Of a stretch of 64,000 nucleotides of DNA, positions 34,550 to 46,130 are shown one piece after another (the stretch's first letter is position 1; the number at the start of each line of letters is the position of its first letter). The stretch comes from Pristionchus mayeri (Eukaryota; Nematoda; Chromadorea; Rhabditida; Neodiplogasteridae), in NCBI GenBank assembly GCA_036245805.1, contig BTRK01000002.1:28203067-28267066 (forward strand). The letters run 5' to 3'. The notes beneath the pieces were generated by a model. It saw nothing but the letters and a program-made list of their open reading frames with translations, was not told the DNA's origin and did not search any database. Made by a program: the position numbers and the translations under genes.

Positions 34550-34980
34550 ATCGCCCAGATCCCGCACGGGTACCATTGTGACCGTCTGGCCCACTTTTCC
34601 ATATCTTACATCATCATGTAATATTACGCAATCGATTTTTCGCAATACGTCGCAATTTTCGTTTTTGATCATAATTCGCAGCAAACTGATCTCACAGACC
34701 TCGGGTCTTTACCGATGGACCCCCCAGAGTTATCTTATTCAACAATTCGGTATTACATCACCATTATGTATTATAATATGATGCAATAATCGATTTTTCG
34801 TCCATTTCACGCTTCAAAGTGATCGCAAAGACCCCGGACCTTGACCATTGTAAATCCCGTGGCCGCCGCTTTTACTTTTTGACCTTATATCATCACTATG
34901 TAATATAACGCAATATTCGTTTTCGGGTGTAATTCGCTTCAAAGTGGTCTTTACCATTTTACCCTCCAAGTTCTTTAAAA
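34550..34980. repeat. Diverged tandem repeat, about 150-bp unit, three copies
   Basis: Each unit carries CATCA(T/C)(C/T)ATGTAAT-like and CGCAAT(c)GATTTTTCG-like motifs, followed by AATTCGC...AAAGTGGTC and a C-rich GACC(T/C)CGG segment. Identity by eye is low, so boundaries are approximate. Confidence 0.4.
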
Positions 34981-35120
34981 CATAGACTTTGCATCATCAC
35001 TTAACGAGTTTATAAATGTACTGAACTATTAGCAAAAATGTGCTAATATTCAAATCTCGGGATCTATGTGTATGTGGGATCTACACATCATGAGTTTATG
35101 GAATATTCTTTAATATTTAA

Positions 35121-37247
35121 CACGTGTATCACGAGTCAATGGATGTAATTCAGACCTCTCGGGAACATTTTGAAATTTTTAATTTCGAATTAGCCCCTTA
35201 TTATGTTGTAGTAATACCCTGGAGTAGTGAATTCGAAAAATATAGGTGATAGGTCCCAGAGCCGGCTTTTAGGAATTTTCCGGTTTTGTGCCTGGTTCCA
35301 CTGTATTTCAGCTCCCAGTGCCGCTGCAGAGCTACCAGTGGGCTCAAAATGAGCGGAAAATTATTCTAAATAACTTTTATATTGACAACTTTTTGAAATA
35401 ATCGCAAGTTAAAAATATATGACTAAAAATGTTAAATCCGAAACTGTCAAAAAATGTTTTCTCCATCACGCAGGAAACTTGCAGGGATTTTTATTTCATA
35501 AAATGAAAGAAGATGTCTTCATACATCTATAAAAAATATAAAATGAAAAATCGAGGGGGAGACCTCTTTCGATATTTCGCGTCAAAGGTGTCACATTGGC
35601 TTAGCATGACAACAAATTCTGTCTAGTGAACCCTAACTTCACATTCAATATTAAATTGCTGTGATTTATTAGTTTTATCAATGGTATGATTAATTTGGCA
35701 TTGAAAAAATCAAAGTTTTGTAAGGTTAAAAAATGGATTTATCTCATTTTTAAACACGATTTATCTCATTTTTAAACATCTCAAAGTCAAGATTCTTAAT
35801 CATACATATACAACAGCTATATACAAGCTTTAGTAGACCTCGAGACTAGTGAAAATATTTGAGAAACAACCCACATAAACTTCATAATATTTAGATTTTT
35901 TCACACGAACATGCTTTCCCGAGAGTTTCGGAAATATTGGAAGTTCATTTTTTGACTATGGTTATACTGTTACCGATCAGTTTTCATTGATAAACCATTT
36001 AAAAATACGGGATACGTTGAAATAATATTGAATTACTGACATAATTCACAATTCTGGATAATTCGAAATTTTATTAACTGTAAATTTTGAACTTTTTTTC
36101 AAAACCGTTGTCATTTGTTGTATTTCTAACGTTTTTCAGCTCTTCACATTACTTTGTATTACAATTGCCAACTCTTTCGTAGCCAATTAACCATAGTCAA
36201 AAAATGAACTTCCAATATTTCCGAAACTTTCGGGAAAGCATGTTCGTGTGAAAAAATCTAAATATTATGAAGTTTATGTGGGTTGTTTCTCAAATATTTT
36301 CACTAGTCTCGAGGTCTACTAAAGCTTGTATATAGCTTTTGTATATGTATGATTAAGAATCTTGACTTTGAGATGTGTAAAAATGAGATAAATCGTGTAC
36401 TAAAAAATCCATTTTTTAACTTTTTTTTCAATGCCAAATTAATCATAACATTGATAAAACTAATAAATCACAGCAATTTAATATTGAATGTGAAGTTAGG
36501 GTTCACTAGACAGAATTTGTTGTCATGCTAAGCCAATGTGACACCTTTGACGCGAAATATCGAAATATCGGTCTCCCCCTCGATTTTTCATTTTATATTT
36601 TTTGCAGATGTATGAAGACATCTTCTTTCATTTTACGAAATAAAAATCCCTGCAAGTTTCCTGCGTGATGGAGAAAACATTTTTTGAAAGTTTCGGATTT
36701 AACATTTTTAGTCATATATCCCCGCCTCCACCCAAGAGCATGCTCAGAAACGATACATTTCTGAAACATATCCCCCTCCCGAATTTGAGTCTGAAACTCA
36801 TCAGTTTCTCTCCTGAATTGTGCGAGGTGCCGTCCACAATCCCCGCCTCCACCCAAGAGCATGCTCAGAAACTTGATACATTTCTGAAACATATCCCCCT
36901 CCCGAATTTGAGTCTGAAACTCATCAGTTCCTCTCCTGAATTGTGCGAGGTTCTCTCCTGAACTTTTACAGTGCGATTATTTCAAAAAGTTGTCAACATA
37001 AAAGTTGTTCAGAATAATTTTCCGCTCATTTTGAGCCCACTGGGAGCTCTTTAGCGGCACTGGGAGCTGAAATACATTAGAGCCAGGCACAAAACCGGAA
37101 AGTTCCTAAAAGCCGGCTTTGGGACATATCACCTATATTTTTCGAATTCACTACTCCAGGGTATTACTACACCATAATAAGGTGCTAATTCGAAATTAAA
37201 AATTTCAAAATGTTCCCGCACTCCTCCACTGACTTGTGATACGCGTG
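35121..37247. mobile_element. Foldback element, 2127 bp, flanked by TTAA
   Basis: The ends CACG(T/C)GTATCAC(G/A)AGTCA are inverted repeats, with TTAA on both sides (35117-35120 and 37248-37251). The arms run inward with GGGAACATTTTGAAATTTTT, CCCTGGAGTAGTGAATTCG and ATGAGCGGAAAATTATTC mirrored on the other side; the centre is near 36060. The right arm has a local duplication (36719-36836 and 36837-36955) of a segment starting CCCCGCCTCCACCCAAGAGC. TTAA target sites are typical of piggyBac-like transposition, although the terminal bases do not follow the usual CCY pattern. Confidence 0.8.
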
Positions 37248-37486
37248 TTAAGTACTCAAAATATGAAACAATTATGTGTTGTGATGAAGTACATCTGGAA
37301 AAATAAAAGAATATGAATAGAAAAATTTAAAAAAAATTCCATTTTACAGTACTTATGAATTGTATCACAGTCATGACATCCTAAATACATTGGAAGTACG
37401 ATCATAACGAATGAAAAGTTTTCTTGCTTGAAAGATGTCCATGATAATTCTGTAATTCGTCTTCAATCAACCATAGTTCAAAGATT

Positions 37487-38805
37487 TCAAACAAACCCGT
37501 CCATTGTATGTACAAGTACCCATACAAGGGAAGTAGTAATGAAACACTCCCAATCTTTGGTTGCATATCGGGAGAAATAAGTAAACGAAATATTAACAAA
37601 CAGTGCAGGGACCATTTGGCAAACGGACTGAACGGATTATATCCGACATTGAAAATTGTAAACTAACTTGCACAAAAAAGCGAATTTGCTTCTTTCGATG
37701 TGCTCGCATAGTGGAATGAACAAGTGAATCATCTTGAGCCTAATATCGTATTCATCAGTGAACATAGTGTTTCCCTCTTATCGTGTTGTATATGATATAG
37801 ATAGATTCGTGTTTCCTCGCCTTCCACAGAACGATCACGCTAATGGCATCCATCACAAGGATCAACAAATAAACACATACGGATATCAGAAAGTCGCAGT
37901 AACTGAAATTGATATAACGTAGTGAACTGTATTTTAGAAATACACTTACAAATTGTAGAAATCGTTGCTCGGAGTTTTGCCGAAATCCCAAACAGCTTTT
38001 TGCTGGGAATACACAAAGTAGTATTTGTCGCCTGGAAACAATTGTTATTTTAATATTAAAATAATTCAAGTGAAATATTTACTCCAAAATAGAGGAAATA
38101 CTTGAATGAACGGGAAAATGAAGGTGGAAGCGCCAGACAATATAGTCATTTTCCGAGTCATTGATCGGAACTGGAATAATTAGAGTGATTGAATAGTAAT
38201 GGAGGATGTCCTCACTTTGAATGGAAACAGGATTGCGAAGAGGCGATTGATGGACACTCGGAGATGTGTGTACATTTTTGCATAAACAAAGAAAAGTGCA
38301 ATCTTCAAATATGAATGATTTTCGTTGAAATTGCTCTATTTATTATTCGCCAATATATCCTTCTCTATGTTGTATTTATGGGAGACAACTATGAAGTTCC
38401 ACATAAATTTTGATATATTCGCTTACATGGCCCATCCGTTTTCCCGTTTCCCCTGTCAAAGTGCCTTCGTCGAATCTGATATTATTATCTTTGCAATCGC
38501 TGGAAAGAGGTCATCTTACATGTACGTGCCTAGAGCGCACCAGAGTAAAAATATGAGAAGAATGCAAATGTTGGATACAGATTCAATGGCACATAGAGCT
38601 CCGAAAGAGCTATGAAGATGCCTGAATGGACTGTTGTTGGAAGCAGTAAAATATATAAACTTGAAGCGGAAAATCGCGTAGAGAGATATTGTATTCGCAA
38701 TCAATCCGACAAGAGAAACCTGAAGGTTCGAATCTCGTGAATATATATATTGAAATATAAGATTCTCACCACGGTGAAAAGACCAAAGACGATGTCCAAG
38801 TTCAT
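37487..38805 (-). CDS. Srx-type seven-transmembrane chemoreceptor
   Basis: About seven exons, from ATG at 38805 (MNLDIVFGLFTV) to TGA at 37487. TM1 is VSLVGLIANTISLYAIF. SPFRHLHSSFGALCAIESVS follows and leads into TM2. The segment MGHIALFFVYAKMYTHLRVS runs into INRLFAILFPF, the Srx equivalent of the GPCR DRY region, where Srx proteins have a conserved Asn-Arg and a proline. Later come TM segments IFPFIQVFPLFW and FLISVCVYLLILVMDAISV. The run RKKQIRFFVQ / SVCQMVPALFVNISF is joined by a 40-base intron and is typical of the Srx C-terminal region before TM6. Srx receptors are nematode-specific chemosensory GPCRs in sensory neurons. One acceptor (TTTGAAG at about 38307) is weak but is required by phase. 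No frame break is seen, so the gene may be functional. Confidence 0.75.
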
Positions 38806-38829
38806 AATCTTGAATGCTGGTAAAGCAGA

Positions 38830-40285
38830 GCTTCTTCTTATATATCAGGTCTGCAATCTTTCATGGAGACTCAAAATGCAATTTTAAACTGAATTATCTC
38901 CTTAAAACTTCCGCATTTACTTGCTATATTTAGGCGGCGAAAAGCCGTTAGAATCTATTCTGTTTCAATGCTCTCAGAAAATAATTCTATGCTGTTTCAA
39001 TGCTTCCAAAAAATTGATAGGAATCATGATGAAAGAACAGTGGTGTTTACAACCATACTATATATTTTTATGCTGTGCACGATAAATGATCGAGTCGTTC
39101 ATAATGGACATCATAGGCTGATTTATTATTCGATCGTGTCTGACAGTAATAATAATGAGATCGTAGAAGGCCAAGCATTCGATGATTAACTGAAGATGAG
39201 CATGAGGAACAGCTCGTAAATTCCCAGAATGAACAAGTGAATGCTTGGCAGCAAACATTCAACGGCGATCTTTATGCTCCTGGACACGAATGTTAACTCC
39301 TGGACACGAATGTTACTAAAAAAGCTCGATGGCCCATTAGATGTTTTTGTAAGAAATGATCCCTTAGTGCTGCATACGTTATCTCTCGGAACGTGGACTG
39401 TATGATAAATCGAATTCGATTAATATAATGTCAAAATAAATAAATAAAACATTTACAAAAGTCAAGTAAGCTCAATTTGAGTCACGTGAAATTATCCTTC
39501 CTCTAATAGTTCGTAAAAAAAAGAAAATATACAAATTAGTTTCAGCATTTGGGACTGCGTGTCAAGAGTTCGAAATTCAATTACGGGGTACTTATTGTTG
39601 TCTGGGAGATCCGAGCGTGCTTAACTATATTTGTGGCGCTCAATCAAAGGTTGTCAATTTGATCTCTAGCTTTCGGAAACCTTCGTTTCCACATAATACT
39701 TTATTGTGCTCATTGATCAGGGGGAGGTGATTAACGAATTACTATATAGAACAAATATGAAACGTCTGTCTGTCTGTTACGCTCGTTTGGACACTCTGCC
39801 TCACTCATCCACGACTTCTTGCAATTACCGTCTATGCCGCCGAAGATTATCCAAAAAAGAGATTATTCGAATGTCTTCGGAAGCGTGAGAAAAAATTTAT
39901 ATTATAGAAACCAAATGCTCGTCATTTCCCATTTTTGAGATATTTTACGAGGAATAGGAGTATATTTTCAGTTCACATGACGAAACTCCGTGAAACACCA
40001 CCGTGAAGCAAATTTTGCTCGTGTCTGATTATTTGTATGCACCTTGGGAGGTTCCTACGCCCTCTAATAATCTAATTCCCCACTCCCGGTCAACACTTGG
40101 ATTTTGCGATGCCAACCTTCCAAAGCGAGCTAACGGAAGACGAACGAGGGTAATTTATGACTATAAAAATGGTATTTAAAAATGGTCCTCTGTCCCTCAG
40201 TGGAAGATAATGTTGTGAAAATCTGAATTCTTTAGGTAAACTTTTTTCCAAATTTACGAAAGTGATTGCCTATCCACAAACCTAA
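38830..40285. other. Region without supported gene
   Basis: Contains a short direct repeat (CTCCTGGACACGAATGTTA twice near 39282-39315). The 5' exons expected for the decayed P450 downstream were not found. Confidence 0.4.
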
Positions 40286-40292
40286 ATGCCTG

Positions 40293-40592
40293 ACAAAGAA
40301 TGGTCGCGAGGGTAGGTTGGAGTTTTAGAACGAGACCTAGCGGGATCGAAAGATTTTCATATTCTAAGAACTAGGTTTTTCATATCTGCTGAGGACCTCT
40401 GTGGATATCTGCGCTCATAGTGGGGAGAGGTGCAAAACCGTCAATTTCTCAGGCTATGTTCTGAAATCCCACTACAACCCATCCGTCCACAGAGGCCCTC
40501 AGCAGTTACGAAAAACGTAGAAGTTCTTAGAATTTTTCCCTCTTTCGATCCCACTAGGTCTCGTTCTAAGACTCCAACCTACCCTCGTGGCC
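40293..40592. repeat. 300-bp inverted-repeat MITE
   Basis: GCGAGGGTAGGTTGGAGTTTT at the left is mirrored by GACTCCAACCTACCCTCG at the right. The inner stem includes CTGCTGAGGACCTCTGTGGA. Confidence 0.8.
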
Positions 40593-40639
40593 TTTCCTGG
40601 TGAGCGATTTCTTGACTTCTTAAGTTTTTGAAGAAGTTT

Positions 40640-42370
40640 TAATGAATTTCATTGAATATCAACAAGTACATCGAAAGGAAGGTGCGCGAAACGATGAAAT
40701 CGTACGATCCCGACAGTCCTCCATCGACTTTCGTGCATGCGTATGCTGAGAGGATGAAGAACAGCCCGATAATCAAGTAAGGTTTCCTTCATACTTTTTC
40801 ATGTTCTGTCTGAAATGTTCAGCATTGTACCATGATGCTTCATGTTTCATTATCTAAAAAAGATTAAACATTGATTTCTTTGAATTGAATGTAATAATAA
40901 TAATAATTCTTTATCATGCGATATGATAAGGTGATTAGGAGTAAATGTTACAGGCAACTTATAAGCATGATAATACGATGTCATATCTAGATGACAAAGG
41001 GGATACGATCAATTACAAATGAGAGTGAATTAGAGATACGAGGAGTAATCAATATTATGAATAGTTTTAACTCTGAGCGAGAACAAATCACTATTTCTAG
41101 AGATAACAATATTATTAGGTATACGATTCCACAGTGTTACAACTCTATTGGTGAGGAATGAGTGGTAGAGAGTGGATGTGGAGTGGTGTTTACGTAATTG
41201 GAAGAGATTGGGGCGTCTAGGTCCAGGAGGTGCAAGGTAAATAAAGGAGGGACAGCCTATGTCAACATCTGAATGAATCACTTTGTATATGAATGAATGT
41301 AATGACTCGATAGAGTTTCAATGAAATGTTTGTATATTTTCAGTGAAGACTAGCTAATCGCAACGAGTGCCGACTTCTATTTTGGGGGCATGGAAACGAC
41401 TTCGAATACACTCCGATGGGCACTGCTCTATCTGACCAAGTACCATTCAGGTCTGCTTTCACTGATTAACTCACGCCACCGAAACGGTTTACCCAAATCC
41501 TTAGGACAAACTGAGAGCGGAAATCGATCAAGTTGTAGGCAAGGACAGGCTGCCGTCACTGTCGGACAAGCCCCAGGTATTCATTTATTTTCTTTGGAAC
41601 CTACCTTAATCTTTAATTATTGAATTATGATGACTAAGTCAGAGATGGAGGAATTCTTTCGGATGATCTACGCACAGGCGTGCATTCGTGAGCTTCAGCG
41701 TTGCGCGAACGTTCTCCTATACAATCTGCTTAGAGTAACGAATCGTTCTATCGATAGTATCGATAGGGGTGAGTTCATAAAAGAACCTTTTCTTGTCGAT
41801 CATATTTATCGTTTTTTCAACAGTTCGTAAAGAAAAAAAAACATATCCTTCGATGCTGAGATATCGCATTGAGGGACACTATATTCTCGCTGGAGCCATT
41901 GTGCACGTGGACATTCACTACGTACTGGAGAATGATCCGGTCTTTGTCGATCCAAAGGAAAGATACCTATCAGAGGACGGCAAAAGTTTTAGAAAGGTTA
42001 GGCCGACTTCACCTATTTCCACTTCAAACACCCCAATTGGGATTATTGTCATTCTGTTCATGATCCCTGCATTATGCATCATTGTTGCTACTGGATTTAT
42101 ACAGAACTAGGGAAACAATATGGTTTAACGACCTACTTGAGCGAACGATCGTCTTTTCGTTGGGCAAGAGAGAGAGGGTAAGCTACACTTCGCTAACTAT
42201 CCCATTTTACGTTATCGTTATATGTCTGGCTCGCGCCGAGCTCTTCCTCTGTCTCTTGGCGACTATTCAACACTATCGAATCCTACCCAATGACGAAGAA
42301 ATTGACCTTGAGCCGATCCCTCAGACTTTTGCAGTTCCGAAGGATCAAACTTGTTCGAATTATTCGAATT
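40640..42370 (+). pseudogene. Decayed cytochrome P450 (microsomal, CYP2-like nematode clade)
   Basis: P450 exon remnants occur in correct order on the plus strand. They are KSYDPDSPPSTFVHAYAERM (near 40700), the I-helix FGGMETTSNTLRWALLYLT (near 41370-41450) and DKLRAEIDQVVGKDRLPSLS (near 41508-41576). Next come the K-helix region QACIRELQRC (near 41670) and DIHYVLENDPVFVDP / RYLSEDGKSF (near 41900-41990), then LARAELFLCLLATIQHYR and DLEPIPQTFAVPKDQ (near 42225-42345). The haem loop reads FSLGKRER, so arginine replaces the invariant cysteine ligand, and the GES segment after it is lost. N-terminal exons are missing and a LINE fragment separates two remnants. A working enzyme could not be made. 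The neighbouring srx gene and tRNA are unrelated. Confidence 0.8.
40892..41330 (-). mobile_element. 3' fragment of a non-LTR retrotransposon (LINE)
   Basis: The minus strand encodes FLTNRVVTLWNRIPNNIV, matching the C-terminal end common to CR1/RTE-like reverse transcriptases (F.NRVVN.WN.LP..VV.A). Preceding residues are LRKHHSTSTLYHSF. The 3' end terminates in an ATT microsatellite, (AAT)n on the plus strand at about 40892-40905, as CR1-type elements do. The 5' part is missing. Confidence 0.65.
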
Positions 42371-42492
42371 TCAGTTCCCAAAGGAATTGCAGTGTTTGTG
42401 AATAAAGTTCTACCGTTTTTTACTACATTAACGTTTTCCTTCCTTTTCCGTGTGATCAAATGCAAAAACAAATTGAAAGATAGCAAAAGGTT

Positions 42493-42574
42493 CGATCAGG
42501 ATGAGATTCGAACTCACGCGGGCAGAGCCCATTGGATTAGCAGTCCAACGCCTTAACCACTCGGCCACCTGATC
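42493..42574 (-). tRNA. tRNA-Ser (anticodon GCT), copy 1
   Basis: 82 bases with acceptor stem GATCAGG / CCTGATC, D arm GCCGAGTGGTTAAGGC and anticodon stem-loop TTGGA-CTGCTAA-TCCAA (anticodon GCT). A long variable arm (GGGCTCTGCCC) and an intact T arm GTGAG-TTCGAAT-CTCAT complete the class II serine structure. No CCA is encoded. It lies about 250 bases past gene copy A, on the same strand. Confidence 0.95.
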
Positions 42575-42827
42575 ATGTGCGTTGTCTGGTGCAGCGTTAT
42601 ATTTTACTTTCTCGAACTTCAGACTTAGAAGAAATTATTTTTTAAATATTTTGTTCAGGAAAAAATTACTACAATAAACGTTATTCTTCTTTTTTTACTT
42701 CATGTGGTAGAAAAGGACTTCATTCCACTCGACTCTTCTTTGCATCACTTCCATTCGATTCAGCCGAAGTGCGCTTATTCGATAATCTGAAATTCCCTAT
42801 ATTTTTCGGGTCAATACAAGCCCAACT

Positions 42828-43631
42828 TCAACATCGATACTTCAACCATTTATTTAAAACTCGCCTATTCAGTTTGAAAATGGCAACCGCTTTTTGTTCT
42901 TCGCTGATCTTCTTTAGACGATTCGCAAGGTCATCGTACATTTCTCGTTTGCACTTCAACTCTTGATCAATCTGAAATAGTCTTATGTGAGATGAAAAGG
43001 TTAGTCAGTAGTTAGTGATTCTATGATACAACCCATTTGGAATTGATCGGATCAGTAGCTTACCATCGTAATCGCAGTTCTTCTCAATGCTCTGAGTGCC
43101 ACTCTCACTCTCATTCTCGGCTCTTCATCACATCGCTTTGTCACTTCTTTGAGTATTGCACGGGCTATGGAGACTTCCGGGAATTTCTGTAAGTATCATT
43201 GGTCATAATTTGTTGTTGACCAGTTAAAGTGGGCGGAGCTTAGGCTAACCACTGCTTAATCGGTGGCCAGTTGCCTGACCAGTTTGTGAGGAGTTGCCCA
43301 CTAACTGTTGGAAGAAACCACAATATGTCCGAGAATTACAAATGAGTATTTGGTATGACAATACTGAACAACTCACCAGTGCGTCGATATCTGACACTCT
43401 TCCAGATGTACAGAGAATCGCCTTTTTCTCTTCTTTCAATCGGGCCCCATCTGCGTGTTCTGAAATTCTTGCTGTTATAACTATGCCAAAGTAAGCAGTG
43501 GCTCTAATGATTTCAGACACTCCTATTTTTTGAGTTCATTAGGAAAATTTCAACTGCAAACCATCCAGTTAATGAAACTCACCGAATGAAGGGCGTTCAA
43601 CAGACGAATCGACGATAGCACAAGGAGCCAT
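42828..43631 (-). CDS. Small helical protein of unknown function, family copy A
   Basis: Four exons: about 43631-43584 (MAPCAIVDSSVERPSF), 43460-43377 (GARLKEEKKAILCTSGRVSD), 43184-43066 (KFPEVSIARAILKEV ... RVRVALRALRRTAITM) and about 42967-42828 (IDQELKCKREMYDDLANRLK). The last exon runs through a short tail ending KWLKYRC. The protein is charged and helix-rich with a likely coiled coil at the end; it has no signal peptide and no known domain that I recognise. Two paralogues, B (52194) and C (59619), share RL(K/R)EEKK, the FPE...IARA segment and DDLANRLK. Copy A differs in its last exon, which reads on without the KDTQKRTSTG-type tail of B. Intron 2 holds a partial MITE (43212-43320). All three copies are followed by tRNA-Ser. 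Confidence 0.65.
43212..43320. repeat. Partial copy of the MITE at 49715-49983
   Basis: Carries GTGGGCGGAGCTTAGGCTAA, GTTGCCTGACCAGT and the end GTTGGAAGAAACCA, matching one half of the longer element. It lies in an intron of gene copy A. Confidence 0.75.
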
Positions 43632-44729
43632 GACAGGCAGTTGATGTAAGGAGGTGAAGAGAGAGGTAATAAAAGGAGAACTAATGAGTGGTGAGTGAAC
43701 AGGCTTGATCGGGTCATAAACAGTTACTTCCGTTTACAACTTGGAAGCGTCCGGTCTCTCCCCATCTCGTCATAACCCCCTGGCATAGATTACCCGCTGG
43801 CGTCAAAAGTTCGGTCTCGGGTTCCTGAAACCCACCGAAGACCACGGCGCGTGGTGTTAATCTAGAAACTCGACTGCCCTTTCGGAGCTCATTGGCAGTA
43901 CATCGCATCTCCTTCTCGACCTCAGCGCCATTTTTTTCCAATAAACAACATCCTCAGAAATCCAGCAATAAGGGACCCCGGCGTGTCTGGGCCAGAAGGA
44001 AAGGCTGGAAATGACGGTTATAAGGGATTCGATCGAAGTTTCGGACCTCTGGGAATACTCAGCCGCCGTTTGTTGCATTGCATCTTAACGATGTACGAAA
44101 TCCTCAATCTATTTCAGATTTATGCTCAGATTTATTTATGCTTTCACACAAGTGAATCTCATACTCGAATTCAATGTATTGTGGTTGTCCTTCTATCCTT
44201 GTGTTCATGCAAAAGTAGAAAGGGAAGAGAAGAAAGCGCTTCGTATAGTGACGTATTGCTTCCAAAAGTGGATGGAAGAGGCGACATTTGATGGGATGGG
44301 ATGAAAGGCCCGTTGCTCCTAGTTCCCTCAGTGTCATGAAGAGTACAGCAGAGTGAACTATGTTGCTAGACGTCGAAATTTCAAATGATGGAGTGCCAAG
44401 CTGACAGGTTGTGCGCTCTACAATACTGAGACGCTGGGTCCACAGAAATCGGATAACACCTGAACAAGTCCAGTTCTCTGTTCTGAGTGAAAATACAACT
44501 GAGTTTGAGCGAGTCTTCTAAGTGACGGATTGCAAAAGAATCATGCAATCAAATTTATTAGAAAGTGTAATAATCATGTATGATTGGTTTCATGTAGAGA
44601 AGTAAACCTGAACAAAATGGGAATTAACTCTTTATCGTGATACATTACTGCTCAAAGTCTCAATAATCATCTCATTATCTTCTCAATTAGTGTTTTTCGT
44701 TACTTTACTGGTAATAGGCAAATCAATCC

Positions 44730-45330
44730 TTATACGAGGTGAAGGGTTCGATGTGTTGTCGGACGGTGATAGTGCCGACTAGGACTACGGTGGTCCGGGA
44801 AGGAGAAGTGGATCTGACATCCAGCTCGTACTGTAGTCTTGATGACCTACATCTTATCAATTTAGTAGGCCATAATTAGGAAACTCATTACCGTATCCTT
44901 CTCGTGCATCTTGCTATTGTCTAGGATTCCGAGCTCGTGCTCGTTCGGACCGACTTTGATCACCGAATCTCCGCTGGGCACGCCGTCGGAAATCATCACG
45001 GAGCCCGCCTAGGCCATATATGAAGAATTATTTATCTGTCGGTGTGCAGTGGTAGTGTAACTTACTAACACTCTTTCTTCTGGTATTCCTTGGCAGGACG
45101 GTGGCAGTTGGTCTGGCGGGTATTCTCATTTCCAAGGAAGACACAAATGACACGATTCTCCTCGTGCGGAGTCTTGTAGGCGAAACAATGGAAGAGTAAA
45201 GATTGGGGGATATCTACAGCCCAAACCTCTAGTTACTTTAGCTCACGTCCGGGGTTTTGGAGCAGTTCTTGTCGCGCAGAGTCTGAGTGGAGAAGACGCC
45301 CAAGGACAATAAAAGGCGCGTCTCGGGCAT
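44730..45330 (-). CDS. Small Cys-containing protein, unknown, with a doubtful splice site
   Basis: Exon 1 starts at 45330 (MPETRLLLSLGVFSTQT ... NCSKTPD) and ends at a GTGAGC donor. Exon 2 (about 45175-45072) reads TPHEENRVICVFLGNENTR and NCHRPAKEYQKK. Exon 3 (about 45009-44893) reads GSVMISDGVPSGDSVIKVG. The last exon reads VIKTTVRAGCQIHFSFP and ends in TAA at 44730. Exon 2 runs into KKEC followed by TAG, and none of the nearby donors joins exon 3 in phase. KKEC joined to AGSVMISDG would be natural if the GTGT at the junction had lost two bases. The N-terminus is moderately hydrophobic, so secretion is possible. No family recognised; the gene may be damaged or misread at this junction. Confidence 0.4.
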
Positions 45331-45667
45331 CTCCTGAGGAGAAATTGAGGAGAACAACCCACAAGCCACCGCGTGTAGATCGGCGAAACTGGAATTGAAC
45401 ATTTGAATAGTGGCATATCTTCAGTGAAGCAGCAGATGATACAGGTTTAGGAAGCAAACAATTAGCACATGTGGACGAGACAGGAAGAACAGGGCCTTCA
45501 TGGAAGGCTGAGAGGGAGAAGAGTGAATAGAGTGGATACAGAAGAAGCAATTGGAGTTCCTTCGTTGTCAATGGCTCCACTTTACTGTACTACGACGACT
45601 TTTTTGAAGCAAACACATTTTTCGCAAGGTTGAATAAAATGTAATCTAATGGTAAAAAGCAAAAGTT

Positions 45668-45747
45668 CGATCAGGATGAGATTCGCTCACGCGGGCAGAG
45701 CCCATTGGATTAGCAGTCCAACGCCTTAACCACTCGGCCACCTGATC
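45668..45747 (-). pseudogene. tRNA-Ser (GCT) pseudogene, copy 2, T-loop deletion
   Basis: Identical to copies 1 and 3 through the acceptor, D, anticodon and variable arms, but the T arm reads GTGAG-CGAAT-CTCAT: two bases (TT) of the invariant TTCGAAT loop are missing. The loop shrinks to five bases and loses the T54/T55 positions needed for the tRNA elbow. The same deletion is in copy 4. Confidence 0.85.
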
Positions 45748-45754
45748 TTGTTTT

Positions 45755-46120
45755 CTGGTGTTCGCTCTCCATATTTTCTCTTCTGTAAATACTGCCATTC
45801 TATTTAGAGACACACTTGCTACCAGAACAACAAAGCTGTAACGAATACTCAACTATCCGCTACTGAGATTAAATTATAGAATGACATTTCTTAGTTTGTT
45901 TCCTTCAATCTCCAAAATGTTTAAATGATGATGTGATTGTGATTGACCTACTCACTTGCGGGTAGTTAATCCGCTCTAGTTGGAGAGGTTACTAGTCGTT
46001 TACGATCAAACGAGCCTTCGAATAAGATTCACATGTTGAATTCTGACTATTTGAGCAACACTAAATTGACTCATTGAATCCCATGATTTTGTTCTAATTT
46101 GAAGACCTGAAAAATCAGAT
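45755..46120. other. Intergenic, no supported gene
   Basis: Between the tRNA pseudogene and the foldback element; nothing coding is seen. Confidence 0.45.
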
Positions 46121-46130
46121 ACGAATTATC

